Position numbers and translations under genes: made by a program
Shown: positions 1-5,686 of the stretch, piece after piece
How the letters are laid out: each line of letters opens with the position of its first letter
How positions within the stretch are numbered: position 1 is the first letter of the stretch
Assembly (NCBI GenBank): GCA_946481405.1
Contig: CAMLNY010000105.1
Coordinates: 1-5,686 of the forward strand
Source of the DNA: an uncultured Brevundimonas sp.
GTDB taxonomy: Bacteria > Pseudomonadota > Alphaproteobacteria > Caulobacterales > Caulobacteraceae
Length of the DNA stretch: 5,686 bases
Direction: 5' to 3'
Notes under the pieces: generated by a model
Told to the model about the DNA's origin: nothing
Database searches by the model: none
What the model saw: only the letters and a program-made list of their open reading frames with translations

Positions 1-491
1 ACCCCGGCATCGACACCTCGCCGTCGTTCAGCCCGGACGCCTCGCGCATCGTGTTCAATTCGGACCGCACGGGCACGCCGCGCCTGTACGTCATGAACGC
101 CGACGGATCGAACCAGCGGCCGATCAGCAGAGGCGGCGGCAGCTATACGGCCCCGGCCTGGAGCCCGCGCGGCGACCTGATCGCCTTCACCAAGTCCGGC
201 GGCGGCCAGTTCGGCATCGGCGTCATGAACGTCGACGGTTCGGGCGAGCGGATGCTGAGCCGGTCCTATTTCGAGGAAGGCCCGTCGTGGGCGCCCAACG
301 GCCGCTATCTGATGTTCTCGCGCCAGACGCGCGGCGGGAACACCAATCTGTGGATGGTCGACCTGTCGGGACGGGTCATCGCCCAGTCAGGCTATCAGGG
401 CCGGGGCTCCGACCCCGCCTGGTCGCCGCTGCTCGACGAGGGCCCCGGCAATCTCGGCGTCGGCCAGGGCGCCGACAGCTGTTCTTCCTAG
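1..491 (+). CDS. tolB: TolB, Tol-Pal system periplasmic beta-propeller protein (3' part)
   Basis: This is the C-terminal portion of TolB; the gene begins upstream of the window and is read here in frame 3, ending at TAG 489-491. TolB is the periplasmic component of the Tol-Pal complex: it binds Pal and the TolA C-terminus and takes part in outer-membrane constriction at division. The visible protein is a run of PD40/WD40-like propeller blades, each with a recognisable P-x-W/F-S/A-P-x-G/D core: [13 protein letters not shown], then [57 protein letters not shown] and finally DPAWSPLL. These are the typical last three to four blades of the TolB propeller. The tail after the last blade is short and ends in CSS. 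The next gene is pal, the standard neighbour, 121 nt downstream. Identification is firm; only the 5' part is missing. Confidence 0.95.
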   Translation, partial: PGIDTSPSFSPDASRIVFNSDRTGTPRLYVMNADGSNQRPISRGGGSYTAPAWSPRGDLIAFTKSGGGQFGIGVMNVDGSGERMLSRSYFEEGPSWAPNGRYLMFSRQTRGGNTNLWMVDLSGRVIAQSGYQGRGSDPAWSPLLDEGPGNLGVGQGADSCSS

Positions 492-574
492 GAAATCACG
501 ACCGGGACCCACCCGAACAACAGTGCGTTATCGCCGGAGACGGCACAGACAATAGCCACGGTTCGCGACGTATG

Positions 575-589
575 CTGACGCTTCGTCGG
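575..589 (+). other. small hairpin in the tolB-pal spacer
   Basis: The 121-nt spacer between tolB and pal contains no gene. It holds a short stem-loop, CTGACG-CTT-CGTCGG (six pairs including one T-G wobble, three-base loop), ending 9 nt before the AAGGAG ribosome binding site at 599-604. There is no T-run after it, so it is not a terminator. It could affect mRNA stability or pal translation, or be chance in GC-rich DNA. Confidence 0.3.
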
Positions 590-612
590 ACCGAAAGTAA
601 GGAGACGACCCG

Positions 613-1170
613 ATGATGACCGCATCCAACATGACCAAGTTTGCACTGGTCGGTTTGGTCGCCCTGTCTATGGCCGCCTGCGCCCCGCGCCGTCCGGTGA
701 CCGGCGTGACGGACGGGACCGGCGGCCCGGCCGTCGACAATCCCGTCTATCCGGGCCCGGGCACGGGCGGCATCGACGGCGGCAACATCGGATCGGGCGC
801 GCCCGGCTCGGAGCAGGACTTCGTCGTCAACGTCGGCGACCGCATCTATTTCGACCTCGATTCCTTCCAGGTCAGCCCCGAGGCCTATCCGCGCCTCGAC
901 GCCCAGGCGTCCTGGCTCAACCGCTATCCGGGCGTCATGGTCCGGATCGAGGGCAATGCCGACGAGCGCGGCACCCGCGAGTACAATCTGGCTCTCGGCG
1001 CCCGCCGCGCCGAATCGATCCGCAACTATCTGATCGAACGCGGCGTCTCGGCCGGCCGGATCGACACCATCTCCTTCGGCAAGGAGCGTCCGATCGCCCA
1101 GGGTTCGAACGAGGACAGCTGGGCCCGCAACCGTAACGGCCACACGGCCATCGTTTCGGGCACCCAGTAA
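613..1170 (+). CDS. pal: Pal, peptidoglycan-associated outer-membrane lipoprotein
   Basis: Pal anchors the outer membrane to peptidoglycan and is the outer-membrane end of the Tol-Pal complex, alternately binding TolB and peptidoglycan. The 185-residue product has a lipoprotein signal peptide with hydrophobic core at about 10-22 and lipobox SMAAC, giving a predicted lipidated Cys23. A Pro/Gly-rich flexible linker follows (about 24-68), then an OmpA-like domain (about 71-182). The peptidoglycan-binding signature EGNADERGT (113-121) with the downstream LALGARRAESIRN (127-139) provides the expected Asp and Arg that contact diaminopimelate. Escherichia coli Pal has His where this protein has Asn115, which I believe is common in Alphaproteobacteria. 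The start is ATG 613, placed 8 nt after a strong AAGGAG at 599-604; ATG 616 and ATG 631 are in-frame alternatives. The gene follows tolB and is followed by hairpin repeats and a predicted terminator. Confidence 0.96.
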   Translation: MMTASNMTKFALVGLVALSMAACAPRRPVTGVTDGTGGPAVDNPVYPGPGTGGIDGGNIGSGAPGSEQDFVVNVGDRIYFDLDSFQVSPEAYPRLDAQASWLNRYPGVMVRIEGNADERGTREYNLALGARRAESIRNYLIERGVSAGRIDTISFGKERPIAQGSNEDSWARNRNGHTAIVSGTQ

Positions 1171-1173
1171 GCG

Positions 1174-1216
1174 AGGGCGCTACCGCTCGCGCCGCGGGCG
1201 CTCGCTGCTTGAGCGC
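1174..1216 (+). repeat. intergenic hairpin repeat, unit 1
   Basis: This is the first of two tandem 43-nt units just after pal, with a 48-bp period; 35 of 43 positions match the second unit. It can fold with an outer stem GCGCT 1177-1181 / AGCGC 1212-1216 and an inner stem GCGCC 1189-1193 / GGCGC 1197-1201 around loop GCG. It ends in CTTGAGCGC. It resembles a repetitive extragenic palindrome; whether it recurs in the genome cannot be seen here. Confidence 0.7.
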
Positions 1217-1221
1217 ATCCT

Positions 1222-1264
1222 AGGGCGCTAACGCTCGGCTCGCGGAGCCTCGCTACTTGAGCGC
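1222..1264 (+). repeat. intergenic hairpin repeat, unit 2
   Basis: This is the second tandem unit. The outer stem GCGCT 1225-1229 / AGCGC 1260-1264 is identical to that of unit 1. The inner stem is GGCTC 1237-1241 / GAGCC 1245-1249 around the same loop GCG. Three of its five inner pairs differ from unit 1 by changes on both sides that keep pairing, accounting for six of the eight differences between units. This points to a conserved structure rather than conserved sequence. Confidence 0.7.
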
Positions 1265-1286
1265 GTTCTGAGTTCGGTTTTTGGGG

Positions 1287-1318
1287 GGGCGTTCGCGGTG
1301 CGGACGCCCTTTCCTTTT
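1287..1318 (+). terminator. predicted intrinsic terminator after pal
   Basis: The stem GGGCGTTCGC (1287-1296) pairs with GCGGACGCCC (1300-1309) over ten positions with a single T-G wobble and the three-base loop GGT, and is followed directly by TTTCCTTTT (1310-1318). The arrangement works for + strand transcripts only, because the DNA preceding the stem would not give a T-tract on the - strand. It would end the tol-pal transcript before the DUF3667 gene and cpoB. Confidence 0.7.
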
Positions 1319-1361
1319 GACCGCTTCCTCGCTGCGCTGCACATAGGGGCCGGGCAGGCGT

Positions 1362-1366
1362 GGAGG
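1362..1366 (+). promoter_or_regulatory. ribosome binding site deciding the DUF3667 gene start
   Basis: GGAGG lies 5 nt before ATG 1372. An in-frame GTG at 1360 would add four residues, but it lies upstream of this site and has no good ribosome binding site of its own, so ATG 1372 is preferred. Confidence 0.55.
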
Positions 1367-1371
1367 GGGTC

Positions 1372-2481
1372 ATGGTGGATGTCGATGCGGCGGGCGGTCT
1401 GGCGACCGGCGGCCTGATCGCCGGGGCGATCGAGAAGCCGGCCGGCAAGGCCGGCGACCACCACGAGGGCGTCTGCAGCGACTGCGGCGAACCCACGGGC
1501 GGAAACTTCTGCGCCAACTGCGGCCAGCCGACCCATGTGCACCGTTCGCTGCTGCATCTGGGCGAGGAAGTGCTGCATGGCGTCATGCATTTCGACGCCC
1601 GCATCTGGCGCACCCTGCCGCTGCTGATCGCCAATCCCGGGCGGCTGACGCGCGAATGGATCGAGGGCAAGCGGACCCGCTACGTCTCGCCCCTGGCCAT
1701 CTTCCTGTTCACGATCTTCCTGATGTTCTTTGCCCTCAGCTTCGGCGGCGACCTCATCCCGAGCGAGACGCGGACCCTGGACGAGCGGATCGCCAATGCC
1801 GAGACGGCGGTCGCCGAGCTGCGCACCCAGATCACCGAGAACGAGGCGAGCGTCGCGGCGGACGAACCCGGCGCCGAAGGCGTCAAGGCCGGACTGGAGG
1901 CCGGACTGACCGCCGCCGAGGCCCAGTTGCGCGCCTTGCAGGAGGCCAAGGCCGAGGGTCCGCGCGCCGATGGCCTTATGCCCGGAAGCTGGCAGGCGAA
2001 CATGGCCGACATGGCTCACAACGGGAACATCAAGATCGGCTTCGGCGACAAGAAGATGCAGGAGAAGATCCTGCACAAGCTCGCGAACCCTGACCTGGCG
2101 GTCTACAAATTCCAGCAGACGACCTACAAGTTCGCCTGGCTGCTCGTGCCCTTCTCCATCCCGTTCGTGTGGCTGCTGTTCGTCTGGAAGCGCGGCTTCA
2201 CCTGGTATGATCACGGGGTGTTCGTGCTGTACTCCCTGACCTTCATGTCCATCCTGTTCATGGCGCTGGGCGTCGTCGGACGCTTTAACGGATGGTTCGC
2301 CGGGTTTCTGGGCACCGTCGGCACCTTCGTCGTGCCGGTCCACATGTTCGCCCAGTTGAAAGGAACCTACGGCCTGTCGATCTGGTCGGCGCTGTGGCGC
2401 ACAGTGTTCCTGCTGTTCTTCTGCCTGTTCGTTTCGACCCTGTTCGTGATGGCGATCGTGTACCTCGGCTTTGGAACCTGA
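1372..2481 (+). CDS. DUF3667-type zinc-ribbon membrane protein, function unknown
   Basis: This is a 369-residue inner-membrane protein (373 from an alternative GTG at 1360). Near the N-terminus is a CxxC...CxxC zinc ribbon, CSDCGEPTGGNFCANCGQ, with Cys at 35, 38, 47 and 50. Then comes the conserved stretch FDARIWRTLPLL, LTREWIEG and TRYVSPLAIFLF leading into TM1 (about 107-124). A large loop (about 125-253) contains a charged, Ala/Glu-rich segment with coiled-coil character (about 133-193). Four more hydrophobic segments follow at about 254-272, 280-302, 307-327 and 340-366. The layout and the zinc-ribbon/VSP motifs match what I recall of the DUF3667 family. The basic residues before TM1 suggest the zinc ribbon is cytoplasmic and the coiled-coil loop periplasmic. 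The gene stands between pal and cpoB, behind a predicted terminator and 40 nt before cpoB. No enzymatic motif is visible and I do not assign a function. Confidence 0.85.
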   Translation: MVDVDAAGGLATGGLIAGAIEKPAGKAGDHHEGVCSDCGEPTGGNFCANCGQPTHVHRSLLHLGEEVLHGVMHFDARIWRTLPLLIANPGRLTREWIEGKRTRYVSPLAIFLFTIFLMFFALSFGGDLIPSETRTLDERIANAETAVAELRTQITENEASVAADEPGAEGVKAGLEAGLTAAEAQLRALQEAKAEGPRADGLMPGSWQANMADMAHNGNIKIGFGDKKMQEKILHKLANPDLAVYKFQQTTYKFAWLLVPFSIPFVWLLFVWKRGFTWYDHGVFVLYSLTFMSILFMALGVVGRFNGWFAGFLGTVGTFVVPVHMFAQLKGTYGLSIWSALWRTVFLLFFCLFVSTLFVMAIVYLGFGT

Positions 2482-2521
2482 CGCCTTGCGGCGGCCTCAA
2501 AACGATGAAAGCTGTAGCGTC

Positions 2522-3379
2522 ATGAAGAGCCTCCTGACCGTTCGCAACATCACCCTGACCGCCGTTGGCCTGGCCCTGATCGGCGGGGCCGTCGTGGCCC
2601 AGACCCAGCCCCTGCCGGCGATCCAGTGGGACGTGCGGCGCCTCGACAATCTGGACCGCAATGTGCGCCGTCTGGAGCGGGCGCTGCTGCAGCGGAACAA
2701 CCAGGTCGGCGAGCCGCTACTGGTCGAATCCGATCCGGAGCTGGTCGCGCTTCAGGGCCGGGTGCAGCAGATGGACCGCCGCCTCCAGGACATGGAAGCG
2801 ACCGTCCAGCGCGTGAACGGCGATCTGGAGCGGCTGACCTTCCAGCTCGACGAGAGCGACCGCGACAACGCCGCCCTGCGCAGCCGGTTGAACGATGCCG
2901 ACGGCCGTATCGAGCGGATGGAAGCCGCCGCCGAGGAGGCCCGCGCCGCCGCCGCGGCCGCGGCTGAGGAAGCCGCCCGCGGGCCACGTTCGCCGACCGG
3001 GGACGCCGTCTCGGACCTGGCCGCCGCCCGCGCCCTGACCGATCCGGCGGCCCAGCGCGCCGCGCTGGAGGCCGTGGCGAACAATTGGCCCGACACCCCC
3101 TCGGGCAAGGAAGCCATCTGGCGCATCGGCGACATCATCCGCGCCTCGGGCGACCATGCCGGCGCGGTGCAGCAGTACGCCACCGCCCTGTCGGGCTGGC
3201 CGACCCTGCCGTGGGCGGGAGAGGTGACGCTGAAACTGGCGCGCGGGCTCAACGCCACCAACCGCAATCCGCAGGCCTGTGCGGCTCTGGGCGAATATGC
3301 GCGGCGATATGAGCGGACGTCGACGCCCGCCTTGCGCGCCATCGCGACCGAGACCCGGACGCGGGCCGCCTGCCGCTGA
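2522..3379 (+). CDS. cpoB: CpoB/YbgF, Tol-Pal associated periplasmic TPR protein
   Basis: CpoB (YbgF) is the periplasmic protein that links the Tol-Pal machine with septal peptidoglycan synthesis (PBP1B-LpoB in Escherichia coli). The 285-residue product begins with a signal peptide: MKSLL, hydrophobic core about 10-25, probable cleavage after VVA26 before QTQ. A long coiled-coil region (about 35-140) follows, with repeated heptad-like patterns such as LQGRVQQMDRRLQDMEATVQ. An Ala-rich connector (about 134-153) leads to a TPR-like C-terminus (about 163-285) with NNWPDTPSGKEAIWRIGDI and YATALSGWPTLPWAGEVTLKLARGL, typical of the family's paired TPRs. The E. coli protein is 263 residues, so the length is normal. 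ATG 2522 was chosen because it begins the signal peptide; an upstream in-frame extension would add a polar leader. The ribosome binding site is weak, and a six-codon frame (ATG 2505) ends in an ATGA overlap with this start. The stop overlaps the probable start region of tilS. Confidence 0.9.
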   Translation: MKSLLTVRNITLTAVGLALIGGAVVAQTQPLPAIQWDVRRLDNLDRNVRRLERALLQRNNQVGEPLLVESDPELVALQGRVQQMDRRLQDMEATVQRVNGDLERLTFQLDESDRDNAALRSRLNDADGRIERMEAAAEEARAAAAAAAEEAARGPRSPTGDAVSDLAAARALTDPAAQRAALEAVANNWPDTPSGKEAIWRIGDIIRASGDHAGAVQQYATALSGWPTLPWAGEVTLKLARGLNATNRNPQACAALGEYARRYERTSTPALRAIATETRTRAACR

Positions 3380-3459
3380 TTCCCGCCGATGCGGCCGGGC
3401 TGGAGGGCCGGGTCGCGGCGCGGCTGGACGCGCGGCTGGAGCGAAACGTCGATCATCCG
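3376..3459 (+). other. tilS: probable N-terminal extension of TilS with no canonical start codon
   Basis: The tilS frame is open from 3313 (after TGA 3310-3312), but it contains no ATG, GTG or TTG before GTG 3460. The translated stretch includes GLEGRVAARLDARLERNVDHP, an amphipathic helix leading straight into the PP-loop strand VAIALSGG, which is what known TilS proteins have before SGGxDS. Third codon positions are about 80 percent G/C, as in the rest of the gene. Candidate non-canonical starts are CTG 3376, which overlaps the cpoB stop as CTGA, and ATT 3379. No clear ribosome binding site is visible. A sequencing error in this stretch is the alternative. Confidence 0.5.
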
Positions 3460-4743
3460 GTGGCGATCGCCCTGTCGGGCGGCGGCGACTCCATGGCCCT
3501 GCTGGAGATCGCGGCCGGCTGGGCGAAGGCCGCCGGGCGGCGGCTGCTGGTGATCACGGTCGATCATGGACTGAACCCCGACAGCCAGGACTGGTCGCGG
3601 CGCTGCGAGGCGGCGGCGCGGGCGGTCGGGGCGGACTGGGTCGAACGCCGCTGGGAGGGCGGGAAGCCGAAGACCGGCCGGCCCGCCGCCGCGCGCCGCG
3701 CGCGCCACGCCCTGATCGCGGAGGCGGCGCGGGACACGGGGGCGAAGGTGGTGCTGTTCGCCCATACCGCCGATGACATCGCCGAGAGCGACTGGATGCG
3801 CGAGCGGGGTTCGACGCTGGGGCGACTGAGGGAGTGGTCGCCTTCGCCGGCGTGGCCGGAGGGGCGGGGGCTGATGCTGCTGCGGCCGATGCTGGGGGAG
3901 GGACGGGAGGCGCTGCGGGGTTGGTTGCGGGCGGCGGGGCGGAACTGGATCGAGGATCCGGGGAATGCCGGGTTCGAAAGGGGCAGGGCGCGTGCGGCGC
4001 TGAACCCTCTCCCGGCGGGAGAGGGCTTGAGGCTCGCAGAGCGAAGCGCTGCGCGAGGCCAAAAGGGTGAGGGGTGGATCTCACCGGACGCGCACGACCC
4101 TCACCCTTTCGCGCAAGGCCGATCGCCTGCGGCTCCCGGGCGCTCAAGCTCTCTCCCACTGGGAGAGGCTTTCGAGGTGAGGCGATCGATCGGGATGAAC
4201 GATCTGGCCGCAACGCTTCTGTGTGCATCGGGCGGCTCTACGCCTCCGCGCCGGAACAGACTTGATGCGCTCCTCGCGCGCCTGGCCTACGGCGACGACT
4301 TCACCGCCACCCTCTCCGGCGCCCGTATCGAGGCGACCGGCGACCGCGTCCTGATCGGCCGGGAGGCCGGCGAGCTGCACCGACGGCCGCCTCCTGACGC
4401 CCCTCTCACGGCGGGCTCACCCGTCGTCTGGGACGGCCGTTACGAGATCACCTCCCGCGAGCCCGGCTGGACCGTCACCGCCGCTCTCGGCCGAATGAGC
4501 GCCCTGTCGAAGGCGGATCGCGCCCTCGTGAAGACCGTCCCGCCATGGGCGCGCGGGGCCCTGCCGGTCCTGATCCGGGACGGGGGAGATGCGCCGGTTC
4601 TTGCATGGCGGGCGGCGGAGGTTCGCAATCTCGCGCCGCGCCGTCTGAGCCTGGCCCAATGGGCGTTCTCGGGCGAAACGACGCAGGAAAGCGACCTCGG
4701 TGGAGCCATCCATGGCGAAACGCCGCCGCCTGACCTATTTTGA
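3460..4743 (+). CDS. tilS: TilS, tRNA(Ile)-lysidine synthetase with an in-frame repeat insertion
   Basis: TilS uses ATP and lysine to convert C34 of the CAU-anticodon tRNA-Ile to lysidine, switching it from Met to Ile identity; the enzyme is normally essential. Counting from GTG 3460 (427 residues): the PP-loop SGGGDS is at 6-11, VDHGLN at 34-39, ARRARHAL at 78-85, AHTADDIAES at 101-110 (the equivalent of AHHADDQAET), and WIEDPGN at 163-169. Residues 182-241 are encoded by a palindromic repeat pair and do not look like TilS. The family sequence then resumes with GMNDLAATLLCASGG and continues through a C-terminal domain (PPRRNRLDALLARL, TLSGARIEA, PVVWDGRYEI). GTG 3460 is the only canonical start, but it would begin inside the first PP-loop strand and has no nearby ribosome binding site, so true translation probably begins near 3376. 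The gene is packed between cpoB and ftsH and ends at TGA 4741-4743. The frame stays open across the insertion, so it is probably functional. Confidence 0.88.
   Translation: MAIALSGGGDSMALLEIAAGWAKAAGRRLLVITVDHGLNPDSQDWSRRCEAAARAVGADWVERRWEGGKPKTGRPAAARRARHALIAEAARDTGAKVVLFAHTADDIAESDWMRERGSTLGRLREWSPSPAWPEGRGLMLLRPMLGEGREALRGWLRAAGRNWIEDPGNAGFERGRARAALNPLPAGEGLRLAERSAARGQKGEGWISPDAHDPHPFAQGRSPAAPGRSSSLPLGEAFEVRRSIGMNDLAATLLCASGGSTPPRRNRLDALLARLAYGDDFTATLSGARIEATGDRVLIGREAGELHRRPPPDAPLTAGSPVVWDGRYEITSREPGWTVTAALGRMSALSKADRALVKTVPPWARGALPVLIRDGGDAPVLAWRAAEVRNLAPRRLSLAQWAFSGETTQESDLGGAIHGETPPPDLF
4005..4074 (+). repeat. palindromic repeat element, copy A (inside tilS)
   Basis: The copy opens with a perfect 9-bp hairpin, CCCTCTCCC (4005-4013) / GGGAGAGGG (4017-4025) with loop GGC. 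CTTGAG follows at 4026-4031, then a second imperfect stem (about 4031-4060, GGCTCGC against GCGAGGCC), and the copy ends in AAAAGGGTGAGGGG (4061-4074). It lies within the tilS reading frame, where it encodes NPLPAGEGLRL and onward without a stop. The same layout recurs in reverse orientation in copy B. Confidence 0.75.
4098..4169 (-). repeat. palindromic repeat element, copy B, inverted (inside tilS)
   Basis: On the - strand this copy reads CTCTCCC-AGT-GGGAGAG (4167 back to 4151), then GCTTGAG, a variable GC-rich middle containing GCGCGA, and AAAGGGTGAGGG (4109 back to 4098). That is the same order as copy A. The terminal 12 bases form a perfect inverted repeat with 4062-4073 across a 24-nt gap. 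About 13 nt of further repeat-like sequence (CTTTCGAGGTGAGG) extends to about 4182. Confidence 0.75.
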
Positions 4744-4800
4744 CGACAATGACGCAACACCCTGCCGGCAGCCCTATGCCGACGACGAGGATTTCCAACG

Positions 4801-4804
<4 letters not shown>
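4712..4804 (+). CDS. small ORF between tilS and ftsH, 30 residues, unknown
   Basis: This frame starts at ATG 4712 inside the end of tilS (32-nt overlap), has a good ribosome binding site GGTGGAG at 4699-4705 with 6-nt spacing, and stops at TGA 4802-4804, overlapping the ftsH start as ATGA. The 30-residue product has a basic N-terminus ([10 protein letters not shown]), a single Cys18 and an acidic C-terminal half (ADDEDFQR). There is no signal peptide or membrane segment. Its G/C content at third positions (about 19 of 29) is lower than that of its neighbours. It could be a real small protein, or a leader whose translation delivers ribosomes to ftsH. I do not recognise a family. Confidence 0.45.

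Positions 4805-5686
<882 letters not shown>

Noticed and set aside
1317..1345. Possible promoter TTGACC with CACATA 17 nt downstream, before the DUF3667 gene
   Set aside because: The -10 match is poor and TTGACC partly coincides with the terminator T-tract. A promoter is expected somewhere here, but this one cannot be supported.
1228..2343. Open frame of 371 codons on the - strand
   Set aside because: It is antisense to the DUF3667 gene and the terminator; its composition (Gly, Asp, Gln, His rich, low hydrophobic patterning) is that of a shadow frame.
2482..2493. Hairpin CGCC-TTGC-GGCG after the DUF3667 gene
   Set aside because: It has only four pairs and no T-run follows, so it is not a terminator between this gene and cpoB.
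2926..2975. GCC-rich repeat tract in cpoB
   Set aside because: It encodes the Ala-rich connector common in this protein family; there is no sign of a separate element.
2752..4062. Long open frame of 436 codons on the - strand
   Set aside because: It lies antisense to cpoB and tilS, and its translation is Arg/Pro/Ala-rich with no family motif, as expected for a shadow in high-GC DNA.
4762..4771. 10-nt palindrome CTGCCGGCAG before ftsH
   Set aside because: It is short, lies within the small coding frame, and is of a kind expected by chance at this GC content.

Overview
The window reads as a conserved cell-envelope and essential-gene block from a high-GC alphaproteobacterium. The order tolB, pal, cpoB (ybgF), tilS, ftsH, all on the + strand, together with the protein sequences (Pal with an EGNADERGT motif, TilS with AHTADD in place of AHHADDQ) fits Caulobacterales, most likely something Brevundimonas-like. 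The genus is an inference from pattern memory, not from a search.

Layout: 1-491 is the 3' end of tolB (beta-propeller). 492-612 is a spacer carrying the strong pal ribosome binding site. 613-1170 is pal, a lipoprotein with an OmpA-like peptidoglycan-binding domain. 1171-1371 is non-coding: two 43-nt hairpin repeats in tandem (48-bp period), then a convincing intrinsic terminator. 1372-2481 encodes a zinc-ribbon plus five-helix membrane protein of the DUF3667 type, sitting inside the usual pal-cpoB junction. 2522-3379 is cpoB (signal peptide, coiled coil, TPR-like C-terminus). 3460-4743 (probably beginning upstream, near 3376) is tilS, the tRNA-Ile lysidine synthetase. 4712-4804 is a small overlapping frame of 30 codons with its own ribosome binding site. 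4801 to the window end is the first 295 codons of ftsH, the membrane AAA+ protease.

How the genes relate: TolB, Pal and CpoB are periplasmic or outer-membrane partners of the Tol-Pal machine, which drives outer-membrane constriction and coordinates it with septal peptidoglycan synthesis. The terminator after pal and the inserted DUF3667 gene suggest that cpoB may be expressed separately from tolB-pal. cpoB, tilS, the small frame and ftsH are tightly packed (overlap of cpoB with the likely tilS start, ATGA overlap into ftsH), suggesting a translationally coupled run.

The points most worth a second look are: (1) a 180-nt in-frame insertion in tilS made of two inverted copies of a palindromic repeat, reminiscent of Rickettsia palindromic elements; (2) the tandem repeats after pal, whose sequence differences are mostly compensatory base-pair changes in a hairpin; (3) the absence of a canonical start codon for the full tilS N-terminus; (4) the small frame between tilS and ftsH. 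I see no CRISPR array, transposase, rRNA, tRNA or defence system.
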